Shown piece after piece: positions 6,341-11,710 of a stretch of 11,710 nucleotides of DNA. The notes under the pieces are model-generated. The model saw only the letters and a list, made by a program, of their open reading frames with translations, had not been told where the DNA came from and searched no databases. Within the stretch, counting starts at the first letter, position 1; each line of letters starts with the position of its first letter. Location: NCBI GenBank assembly GCA_016872875.1, contig VGYW01000267.1, forward strand, positions 1-11,710, given 5' to 3'. This DNA is from Planctomycetota bacterium (GTDB lineage: Bacteria > Planctomycetota > PUPC01 > DSUN01). A program made the position numbers and the translations under genes.

Positions 6341-6376
6341 TCGAGGACGAGGACGAGGGACGAGGACGAGGACGAT
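6341..6376. repeat. GACGAG-rich tandem repeat
   Basis: This stretch of GAGGAC/GACGAG hexamer repeats lies in the 91-bp coaB-nucleoside hydrolase gap. It resembles the right arm of the triplet-repeat elements at 7317-7412 and 10752-10847, but no matching left arm is present, so it may be a half element or an independent simple repeat. It ends 14 bp before the AGGAGAGG ribosome site of the next gene. Confidence 0.55.
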
Positions 6377-6403
6377 TGAGGAACCGCGGAAGGAGAGGAT
6401 TCC

Positions 6404-7303
6404 ATGAGCACCCGCCCCATCCCCATTGCGATTGACACGGACATCGGCGACGACATAGACGACGCGCTGGCCATGGCGCTGGCCCTGACCTCGCCCGAGG
6501 TGGACCTGCGTGCGGTGACCACCGTGTTCGGGGACGTTGCGGCCCGCACCCGCCTGGCCCTCAAGCTCCTTGCGGCCTACGGCCGGGGCGACATCCCGGT
6601 GGGCACAGGGCGCGCCGCGCCCCTGATGGGGCCGGCGCCCACGCACACGCCCAACCAGGCCGCCGTCCTCACCGACGGCGAGGAGCTGCCCGAGCCCTCC
6701 GGCCACCCCGCCGACGAGCTGCTGCGGCGCGCGGCGGACGAGGCGGCAGGGCGACTCGTCATCATCACCATCGGCGCGATGACCAACATGGCCCTCGCGC
6801 TCCTCCGCGAGCCACGCCTCGCCCAGAAGGCGCACCTCATCGTCATGGGCGGCGTCGTCGGACAGCAGACCGCCGAGTGGAACATCCGCTGCGACCCCGA
6901 GGCCGCGCGCATCTGCTTCGAGTCGGGCATCCCCATCACGATGGTCGGGCTCGACGTCACGATGAAGTGCCGCATGTCCCAGGGCGACGTCGAGGCCCTG
7001 GCCGCCCGCGGCACCACCGCCACGCAGCTCCTCGACGCCATGGTGGCCGCGTGGAGCGGGTCGGCCGATGGCAAGCGGAAGCTCAAGTGCCCCATCCTCC
7101 ACGACCCCCTCGCCGTCGCGGTGGCCTTTCGCCCCGAGCTCGCCACCACCCGCCCGCGCAAGGTCGTCGTCGAGACCCGCGGCGAATCCACCAGGGGCTT
7201 CACCGTGGCCACCCAGAGCGACGCCCCCAACGCTCAGGTGTGCCTGGACGTTGACGCCGCGGCGTTCCTGCGGCTCTTCATGGGCCGCATCCTGAGCCGG
7301 TGA
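6404..7303 (+). CDS. Nucleoside hydrolase (inosine-uridine preferring family)
   Basis: Predicted to hydrolyse the N-glycosidic bond of ribonucleosides for base salvage. The 299 residues show the family's Ca-binding N terminus, DTDIGDDIDDALA at 11-23. This is a variant of the canonical DTDPGxDDA in which an extra DD lies between the Gly and the DD pair; similar forms occur in the family. Further matches are IGAMTNMALAL, LIVMGGVV, EWNIRCDPEAA, the stretch GIPITMVGLDVT and the C-terminal HDPLAVAVAF with the conserved His-Asp. Length is typical (about 300-320). No signal peptide is visible. ATG 6404 follows AGGAGAGG (6391-6398). Substrate preference (purine, pyrimidine or another ribosyl compound) cannot be told from sequence. 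Confidence 0.9.
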   Translation: MSTRPIPIAIDTDIGDDIDDALAMALALTSPEVDLRAVTTVFGDVAARTRLALKLLAAYGRGDIPVGTGRAAPLMGPAPTHTPNQAAVLTDGEELPEPSGHPADELLRRAADEAAGRLVIITIGAMTNMALALLREPRLAQKAHLIVMGGVVGQQTAEWNIRCDPEAARICFESGIPITMVGLDVTMKCRMSQGDVEALAARGTTATQLLDAMVAAWSGSADGKRKLKCPILHDPLAVAVAFRPELATTRPRKVVVETRGESTRGFTVATQSDAPNAQVCLDVDAAAFLRLFMGRILSR

Positions 7304-7316
7304 GCCTTGGCCCCAA

Positions 7317-7412
7317 TCGTCGTCGTTGTCGTCGTCGTCCTCGTCGTCGACTCTCCGAGGCGGGAAGAGCCCACGGAAGCGACGACGACGACGAGGACGA
7401 CGACGAGCACGA
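7317..7412. repeat. GTC/GAC triplet inverted-repeat element, copy 1
   Basis: This 96-bp element starts 14 bp after the nucleoside hydrolase stop. The left arm 7317-7349 consists of TCG/GTC triplets interrupted by TTG and CCT. The right arm 7380-7412 consists of CGA/GAC triplets with GAGGAC and GAGCAC interruptions. The arms pair best with a 6-nt offset around a 30-nt spacer. Both 33-nt arms are identical, base for base, to those of copy 2 at 10752-10847, while the spacers differ. Confidence 0.9.
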
Positions 7413-7432
7413 TTCGGAAGCCCAGAGCCCGT

Positions 7433-7462
7433 TTGACCCACGCGGAATCCCCATTATAGAAT
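7433..7462 (+). promoter_or_regulatory. Candidate sigma70 promoter for the Memo-AMMECR1 gene
   Basis: TTGACC (7433-7438, five of six) and TAGAAT (7457-7462, five of six) are 18 bp apart in the most AT-rich spot of the gap. An overlapping TATAGA at 7455-7460 would give 16 bp. Predicted transcription starts near 7469, within the palindrome at 7467-7481, leaving a leader of about 45 nt before ATG 7516. This suggests the gene is transcribed independently of the upstream operon. Confidence 0.5.
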
Positions 7463-7466
7463 AGAT

Positions 7467-7481
7467 GAGAAGCTGCTTCTC
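7467..7481. promoter_or_regulatory. Operator-like palindrome at the predicted start site
   Basis: GAGAAGC-T-GCTTCTC is a perfect 7-bp inverted repeat with one central base. It begins 5 bp after the proposed -10 box, so a bound dimeric regulator could block initiation. It could equally be a small 5' hairpin in the mRNA. No regulator gene is present in the window. Confidence 0.4.
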
Positions 7482-7515
7482 TTGGACCCCTCGCCTCTTG
7501 CAAAGGGGAATTGCA

Positions 7516-9054
7516 ATGGCTTGGCCCAATCTTCTGACGCTGCTCGCATTTCTCGGCCTCGTCACCGCGGCCATCTCTTGTGCCGGCGAGGAGCAGAAAG
7601 TGCGGGAGGCCGTGTGGGCGGGGAAGTTCTATCCCGCCGACGCCGATGCCCTGACGAAGCAGGTGGACGCCTGCCTCGCCGAGGGGGCCAAGAAGGTGCA
7701 GGCGGAGGGGAAGCCGATCGCCATCGTGGCGCCCCACGCGGGCTACGACTATTCGGGCCGCTGCGCCGGCATCGCCTACGCCGCCGTGAAGGGCAAGCCC
7801 TACAAGCGCGTCGTCGTCCTCGCCGTCAACCACCGCGGCATGCCCTTCCGCGGCGGCTCGATCATCAAGGTGGACGCCTACAAGACGCCGCTGGGGCTGG
7901 TGCCGGTGGACCGCGCGGCCTGCGACAAGCTCCTGGAGAGCGACCTCTTCGGCTCCCATGCCTCGGCCGACCGCATGGAGCACTCGCTCGAGGTCCAGCT
8001 CCCCTTCCTCCAGCGCGCCCTGGGCTCCTTCCAGCTCGTGCCCATCACGTTGGGCGACCCGGCCGACGACGACTACCCGACGATGGCCTCCCTGCTTCGC
8101 AAGGTGATCGATCAGGACACGCTGGTGGTGGCGAGCGGCGACTTCACCCACTACGGCGCGAACTTCGACTTCGCGCCCTTCGCAACCGACGTCCGCCAGA
8201 ACATCGAGAAGCTCGACAAGGGGGCGGTTGACCTCATCCTCCAGCGCGACGGCCCAGGCTTCGGCAAGTACATCGCGAAGACGCGCGCCACCATCTGCGG
8301 CCGCTGCACCTTCCGCCTCCTCATCCACCTGTTGCCCGACAAGGCGAAGGGGCAGCTCGTCAGCTACTACACCTCCGGCGACGAGGCCAACGACTACCGC
8401 CACTCGGTGAGCTACGCCGGCATCGTCTTCACCGCCGAGGGCCAATGGGGCGAGGCCCCCGCCGCCAAGCCGGCGGCTCAGGCCCTCGACGCCAGGATCA
8501 GCGAGGCCGGGCAGAAGAAGCTCCTCGACATCGCCCGCAAGACCCTCCTCGCCGTCACCGACGGCAAGGACGCCCCCGAGCTCAAGGTGGAGGACGCCGA
8601 GCTCCAGGGCAACAACGGCGTCTTCGTCACCCTGACCAAGGGGGGGGAGCTTCGCGGCTGCATCGGCAACTTCAAGCCCACGACCCCCCTCTACGAGACC
8701 GTGGCCGCGCAGACCCAGCAGTCGGCACTCCGCGACCCGCGCTTCAGACCCGTCCAGGCCGCCGAGGCGAAGGGCCTCGACATCGAGATTTCGGTCCTGA
8801 TGCCCGAGAAGCCTGCCAAGGACCCGCTGGCCTGGGAGTTCGGCAAGCACGGCATCATCGTGCGCCGCGGCTGGCAGCAGGCCACATTCCTGCCCCAGGT
8901 CGCCGAGCACTTCAAGAGCAAGGAGGAGATGCTCTCGGCCTGCTGCCGCAAGGCGGGCCTGCTCTCCTACATCTGGCGCGACGCCGACACCGAGGTGCTC
9001 ATCTACGATGCCCAGGTCTTCGGCGACAAGCCGAAGGAGGAGAAGGCACCTTAA
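7516..9054 (+). CDS. Exported Memo-AMMECR1 fusion (AmmeMemoRadiSam proteins B+A), predicted lipoprotein
   Basis: The 512-residue product joins two domains. The N-terminal Memo-like domain (about 30-310) keeps the metal-site residues of the family: His74 in APHAGY, His106 in VNHRG, His156 in MEHSLEVQLPFLQ, His212 in SGDFTHYG and Cys261 in ICGRCTF. The C-terminal AMMECR1 domain (about 330-505) has the signature ELRGCIGNF at 378-386. Residues 1-21 form a hydrophobic signal segment ending AAISC, which fits a lipobox with Cys22 as lipidation site. ATG 7516 is chosen because AAAGGGGAA is just upstream and the signal peptide starts there; an in-frame ATG at 7465 would add 17 residues. The biochemical role is unknown; the usual radical SAM partner is not in this window. 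Confidence 0.9.
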   Translation: MAWPNLLTLLAFLGLVTAAISCAGEEQKVREAVWAGKFYPADADALTKQVDACLAEGAKKVQAEGKPIAIVAPHAGYDYSGRCAGIAYAAVKGKPYKRVVVLAVNHRGMPFRGGSIIKVDAYKTPLGLVPVDRAACDKLLESDLFGSHASADRMEHSLEVQLPFLQRALGSFQLVPITLGDPADDDYPTMASLLRKVIDQDTLVVASGDFTHYGANFDFAPFATDVRQNIEKLDKGAVDLILQRDGPGFGKYIAKTRATICGRCTFRLLIHLLPDKAKGQLVSYYTSGDEANDYRHSVSYAGIVFTAEGQWGEAPAAKPAAQALDARISEAGQKKLLDIARKTLLAVTDGKDAPELKVEDAELQGNNGVFVTLTKGGELRGCIGNFKPTTPLYETVAAQTQQSALRDPRFRPVQAAEAKGLDIEISVLMPEKPAKDPLAWEFGKHGIIVRRGWQQATFLPQVAEHFKSKEEMLSACCRKAGLLSYIWRDADTEVLIYDAQVFGDKPKEEKAP

Positions 9055-9074
9055 CGCCCACTGACCTCGCCTCT

Positions 9075-9423
9075 AGTCCCGAAGGGACGACAGTGGTTAG
9101 CCGGCGGCTTCAGCCGCCGGACCACGCGCCACCTGCGGCCAGTCCCGAAGGGACGACAGTGGTTAGCCGGCGGCTTCAGCCGCCGGACCACGCGCCACCT
9201 GCGGCCAGTCCCGAAGGGACGACAGTGGTTAGCCGGCGGCTTCAGCCGCCGGACCACGCGCCACCTGCGGCCAGTCCCGAAGGGACGACAGTGGTTAGCC
9301 GGCGGCTTCAGCCGCCGGACCACGCGCCACCTGCGGCCAGTCCCGAAGGGACGGCAGTGGTTAGCCGGCGGCTTCAGCCGCCGGACCACGCGCCACCTGC
9401 GGCCAGTCCCGAAGGGACGGCAG
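9075..9423. repeat. Five tandem 66-bp REP-like units plus a partial sixth
   Basis: Units start at 9075, 9141, 9207, 9273 and 9339, with a 19-nt partial unit at 9405. The first four look identical; the fifth and the partial sixth differ by A to G at unit position 16. Each unit holds GTCCC-GAA-GGGAC (unit positions 2-14). It also holds a strong hairpin at unit positions 19-51: GTGGT and ACCAC enclose a 9-bp CCGGCGGCT/AGCCGCCGG stem, with TAG bulged on the left. There are no unique spacers. Unit size is a multiple of three, so open frames run through it on both strands, but the translation is pure repeat. The array starts 20 bp after the Memo-AMMECR1 stop. Confidence 0.95.
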
Positions 9424-9476
9424 AAACCCGGGGGGAGTCGGTCCTGTCCCCCCTCTTCTGCCGTCCCTTCGGGACT
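9405..9476. repeat. Strong hairpin closing the 66-bp array
   Basis: The partial sixth unit (9405-9423) is the exact reverse complement of 9458-9476, a 19-bp stem. Inside it a second 7-bp stem, GGGGGGA (9430-9436) with TCCCCCC (9447-9453), closes a 10-nt loop. In RNA this would be very stable and could end or insulate transcription between the two flanking genes, but no U-tract follows, so it is not called a terminator. Confidence 0.8.
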
Positions 9477-9497
9477 GGATAGTGTATGCGCCCCGAT

Positions 9498-9543
9498 CCG
9501 GCGGCTGAAGCCGCCGGCTAAACACTGCTGTCCCTACGGGACT
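9498..9543 (-). repeat. Inverted, diverged copy of the 66-bp unit
   Basis: Read on the minus strand, this contains GTCCCGTAGGGAC, then GTTTAGCCGGCGGCTTCAGC and the completing stem: the same order of palindromes as the tandem units, with several substitutions (GAA to GTA, GTGGTTAG to GTGTTTAG). The array is therefore flanked by a unit of opposite orientation, as in BIME-type REP clusters. Confidence 0.8.
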
Positions 9544-9575
9544 GGGACGAGGAACAGCACTGAGTTCCTTGTCCC
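9544..9575. repeat. Perfect hairpin upstream of the glycosyltransferase
   Basis: GGGAC-G-AGGAAC (9544-9555) pairs with GTTCCT-T-GTCCC (9564-9575) around an 8-nt loop. The only non-Watson-Crick position is a G-T pair, which would be G-U in RNA, giving a 12-bp stem. It lies 35 bp before ATG 9611, in the probable mRNA leader. It adjoins the inverted 66-bp unit but is not part of it. Confidence 0.65.
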
Positions 9576-9610
9576 CCCTATCGCAGGCTGGATTTCCGGG
9601 GGTCTCGCGG

Positions 9611-10750
9611 ATGAGCACGGTGTTCCGCATAGCGAATGGAGCAGGCGCCCAGAGGGAGGGGCAGGCCCCGCGCCGGGTGCGGAAGGCGCTTTTTGTGGCC
9701 GGCGGGCTGTGCGACGACAGCGTGTGCCACAGCGTGCTGCGGCTGGCCCGTGAGCTTGGTCGCCGCGGCTGCGAGGTGGGCCTCGCCTGCGGCGGCGGGC
9801 CGCTCCTGGCGGCGTTCCAGCGCCACGGCATCGCCACGTTCGCCACGAGCCGCCTGATGCGCCCGCGGCCGCCGCTCCGCACGCCACGGGCGCTCCTCGA
9901 CTACATCCAGGACTTCGGGCCTGACCTCCTGCACTGCTTCGGGCGCGCGCTGGCGCCCTGGGCCGCGCGCCTCGCCGAGGCCGCGGGGCGGCCATACGTC
10001 CTCACCGTGTCGGACTTCGCCCCGGACGGGCGCCGCGGCAAGCTGCCCGGCAACTGGCGGCGCGGCTCCGTCATGGCCGTCAGCGAGGACCTCCGCGAGG
10101 AGCTCGTCAACCAGGCCCGCATGCCCAAGGACGCCATCGCCGTCATCCCCATCGGCATCGCCCTCGACGAATACGAGCGCTACCAGGCCACGCACGACCG
10201 GGCAGGCGTCCCGGTCGTCGGCACCGTTGGCCCGCTCACGCCCGAGCGCGGCTGCGAGTACTTCATCCGCGCCGCAAAGGAGGTCCTCGACCGCGGCCAC
10301 AACGCCCACTTCCTCATCGCGGGCGATGGCCCTGAGCGCTTCCCCATCCGCCGCGTCATCCACGAGCTCAAGCTCGACAAGGCGGTCACGGTCGCCGAGG
10401 CATTCCCCGACTACCGCAAGATGATCGCGGTGCTCGACATCTGCGTGCTCCCGGCGGTCCGCGAGGGGCTCGGGCTCGACATCCTTGAGGCCATGGCCTG
10501 CCGCAAGCCGGTCGTGGCCACAGGCGCCGGGCCGGCCTACAGCCTGATAGCCGACGGCGAGACGGGCCTTCTGGCGCCCAAGAAGGACCCCGCCGCAATC
10601 GCCGAGAAGATCATCGCGCTCCTCCGCGACCCCGCTCTCGCCGGGCGCCTCGTCGAGGCCGCATACGCGATGGTCCGCCAGCGCTTCTCTGTCGAGGCCA
10701 CCGCCGAGGTGCTCCTGCGCTACTATGAGTGGTGCGCCCAAAGAGCCTGA
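9611..10750 (+). CDS. Glycosyltransferase, GT4-like (GT-B fold)
   Basis: Predicted transfer of a sugar from a nucleotide-activated donor, probably in envelope polysaccharide or glycolipid synthesis. The 379-residue product has an N-terminal GT-B half (about 20-185) with [19 protein letters not shown] and a DLLHCF segment. The donor-binding half follows (about 190-379): [30 protein letters not shown], then [20 protein letters not shown] with the conserved ExGLxxxE-like Glu pair, VVATGAGP and ADGETGLL. It lacks a signal peptide or membrane helix. ATG 9611 is preferred, with a G-run (9598-9602) upstream; an in-frame TTG at 9569 lies inside a hairpin. Donor and acceptor cannot be assigned. Its neighbour kdsB makes a lipopolysaccharide core role plausible. 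Confidence 0.88.
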   Translation: MSTVFRIANGAGAQREGQAPRRVRKALFVAGGLCDDSVCHSVLRLARELGRRGCEVGLACGGGPLLAAFQRHGIATFATSRLMRPRPPLRTPRALLDYIQDFGPDLLHCFGRALAPWAARLAEAAGRPYVLTVSDFAPDGRRGKLPGNWRRGSVMAVSEDLREELVNQARMPKDAIAVIPIGIALDEYERYQATHDRAGVPVVGTVGPLTPERGCEYFIRAAKEVLDRGHNAHFLIAGDGPERFPIRRVIHELKLDKAVTVAEAFPDYRKMIAVLDICVLPAVREGLGLDILEAMACRKPVVATGAGPAYSLIADGETGLLAPKKDPAAIAEKIIALLRDPALAGRLVEAAYAMVRQRFSVEATAEVLLRYYEWCAQRA

Positions 10751-10751
10751 A

Positions 10752-10847
10752 TCGTCGTCGTTGTCGTCGTCGTCCTCGTCGTCGAATTCGTAAGACAGGG
10801 GAAGCCAGAAGTCTCGACGACGACGACGAGGACGACGACGAGCACGA
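10752..10847. repeat. GTC/GAC triplet inverted-repeat element, copy 2
   Basis: It starts 2 bp after the glycosyltransferase stop and has the same length (96 bp) and layout as copy 1: left arm 10752-10784, 30-nt spacer, right arm 10815-10847. Both arms are identical to copy 1. The spacers share only short blocks such as GGGAAG or GGGGAAG. It lies directly upstream of kdsB, probably inside a shared transcript. Confidence 0.9.
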
Positions 10848-10891
10848 GAATCCAGCAACCAGGGTGGCACCCAGAGCTCGGAGGCAAAGCA

Positions 10892-11644
10892 ATGCCCAGA
10901 GTGGTAGTCGTCATTCCCGCGCGCTTCGGCTCCACGAGGTTCCCCGGCAAGCCGCTCCTGCGCGAGACGGGCAAGTTCCTCATCCAACACGTCTACGAGC
11001 AGGCATCCCTGGCCTCCTGCGTGGACGAGGCGGTCGTCGCTACGGACGACGAGCGCATCCGTGCCGCCGTGGAGTCCTTCGGCGGCAGGGCGGTCATGAC
11101 CTCCCCCGCCCACCGCTCGGGCACCGACCGGGTGGCCGAGGCCGTCCGAGCCCTCAAAGCCGACCTCGTCGTGAACGTCCAGGGCGACGAGCCGGAGCTC
11201 GAGCCCGAGGCCATTGACCTCGCCGTCGCGCTCCTGGAGCGGCACCCCGACGCCGACATGTCCACCCTTGCCGCGCCCGTGGCCGACCCCGCCCGGCTGC
11301 GCGACCCCAACCTCGTGAAGGTGGTGCTCGACGCCCGCGGCTACGCGCTCTACTTCTCCCGCGCCCTCATCCCTGCCTCGAAGAGCTACCCCGAGCCGCC
11401 CCCTGGCGACCAGCACGTCTACCTCGGCCACATCGGCCTCTACGTCTTCCGCCGCGACTTCCTCTTCCGCTTCGCCAGCCTCCCGCCCTCCCCACTCGAA
11501 AACCACGAGAGCCTGGAGCAGCTCCGCGCCCTCGAACACGGCCACAAGATCATCGTCGGCATCACCAGTTACCAGGCCCGCGGCATTGACACCCCCGAGG
11601 ACTACCAGGCCTTCCTCGCCCGCAGGCGCTCGCGCCACGCTTGA
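10892..11644 (+). CDS. kdsB: 3-deoxy-manno-octulosonate cytidylyltransferase (CMP-Kdo synthetase)
   Basis: Activates Kdo with CTP to CMP-Kdo, the donor for the inner core of lipopolysaccharide. The 250-residue length is typical. Family motifs are in order: the CTP-binding [15 protein letters not shown] at about 8-22, VVATDDERI, the stretch [49 protein letters not shown] and the C-terminal [19 protein letters not shown], then [12 protein letters not shown] 10892 follows GGAGG (10880-10884) by 7 nt. A triplet-repeat element separates it from the glycosyltransferase, and both genes probably serve envelope synthesis. Its presence is the best evidence in the window for an outer membrane with Kdo. 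Confidence 0.97.
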   Translation: MPRVVVVIPARFGSTRFPGKPLLRETGKFLIQHVYEQASLASCVDEAVVATDDERIRAAVESFGGRAVMTSPAHRSGTDRVAEAVRALKADLVVNVQGDEPELEPEAIDLAVALLERHPDADMSTLAAPVADPARLRDPNLVKVVLDARGYALYFSRALIPASKSYPEPPPGDQHVYLGHIGLYVFRRDFLFRFASLPPSPLENHESLEQLRALEHGHKIIVGITSYQARGIDTPEDYQAFLARRRSRHA

Positions 11645-11664
11645 TAGAGCTTGTGAAGAAATCA

Positions 11665-11694
11665 CACGGACGCCCACGGACAAGCACGGACGGG
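11665..11694. repeat. Three 10-bp tandem repeats (CACGGAC + 3)
   Basis: CACGGAC recurs at 11665, 11675 and 11685 with exact 10-bp spacing and variable last three bases (GCC, AAG, GGG). It lies 20 bp after the kdsB stop, in the final intergenic stretch. It belongs to none of the other repeat families here and does not continue after 11694 in this window. Confidence 0.6.
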
Positions 11695-11710
11695 CAGATT
11701 CCTCGGCGGC

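Noticed and set aside
7234..8910. 558-codon minus-strand frame opposite the Memo-AMMECR1 gene
   Set aside because: It is a shadow of a strongly supported plus-strand gene and passes through the triplet repeat.
9075..9423. CRISPR array
   Set aside because: Units are contiguous 66-bp tandem copies without unique spacers, and no cas gene is present.
9430..9480. Rho-independent terminator after the 66-bp array
   Set aside because: The stem is strong, but no T-tract follows, so a terminator call is not supported.
9051..9482. Repetitive protein frames on both strands across the 66-bp units (SPEGTTVVSRR-type repeats)
   Set aside because: The unit length is a multiple of three, so any open phase stays open. 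The DNA is better explained by hairpin-forming REP-like units.
9578..11683. 701-codon open frame on the minus strand across the glycosyltransferase and kdsB
   Set aside because: It is antisense to two clear genes and runs through the triplet repeat, giving runs of Asp; no domain is visible.

Overview
This window is a GC-rich (roughly 70% in coding DNA), almost fully coding stretch of bacterial chromosome with every recognisable gene on the + strand. The gene content is housekeeping: aromatic amino acid synthesis (pheA), glycolysis (tpiA), protein export (secG), RNA metabolism (yicC family), GMP phosphorylation (gmk), RNA polymerase omega (rpoZ), coenzyme A synthesis (separate coaC and coaB genes), a nucleoside hydrolase, an exported Memo-AMMECR1 fusion protein, a GT4-type glycosyltransferase and kdsB (CMP-Kdo synthesis). 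KdsB implies a Gram-negative outer membrane with lipopolysaccharide. High GC, GTG/TTG starts, this gene order and the abundance of palindromic intergenic repeats suggest Planctomycetota or a related deep-branching lineage known mainly from metagenomes. That placement is inference and was not tested.

Layout. 1-369: no gene; dense hairpin-forming repeats, including a 148-bp foldback. 370-398: likely sigma70-type promoter for pheA. 456-4360: compact block pheA-tpiA-secG-yicC-gmk with gaps under 20 bp or overlapping ends, probably one transcript. 4361-5676: rpoZ, coaC and coaB, each preceded by a copy of the same inverted-repeat element built from ATGG/ATGA tetranucleotides, followed by a shared leader that runs to the start codon. 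5677-7303: coaB and a nucleoside hydrolase. 7304-7515: a second repeat family (GTC/GAC triplet arms), then a promoter-like region with a palindrome. 7516-9054: the Memo-AMMECR1 lipoprotein-like gene. 9055-9610: five tandem 66-bp REP-like units, a strong hairpin and an inverted unit. 9611-10750: glycosyltransferase. 10751-10891: second copy of the triplet-arm element. 10892-11644: kdsB. 11645-11710: intergenic, with three 10-bp repeats.

How it fits together. The first eight genes support core growth (Phe, triose phosphate, secretion, nucleotide, transcription and CoA supply) and are probably co-transcribed. The glycosyltransferase and kdsB point to envelope polysaccharide work. The most distinctive feature is that every intergenic gap above about 130 bp holds a palindromic repeat, from at least four unrelated families. 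One family sits exactly between the two halves of what is a single bifunctional coaBC gene in most bacteria.
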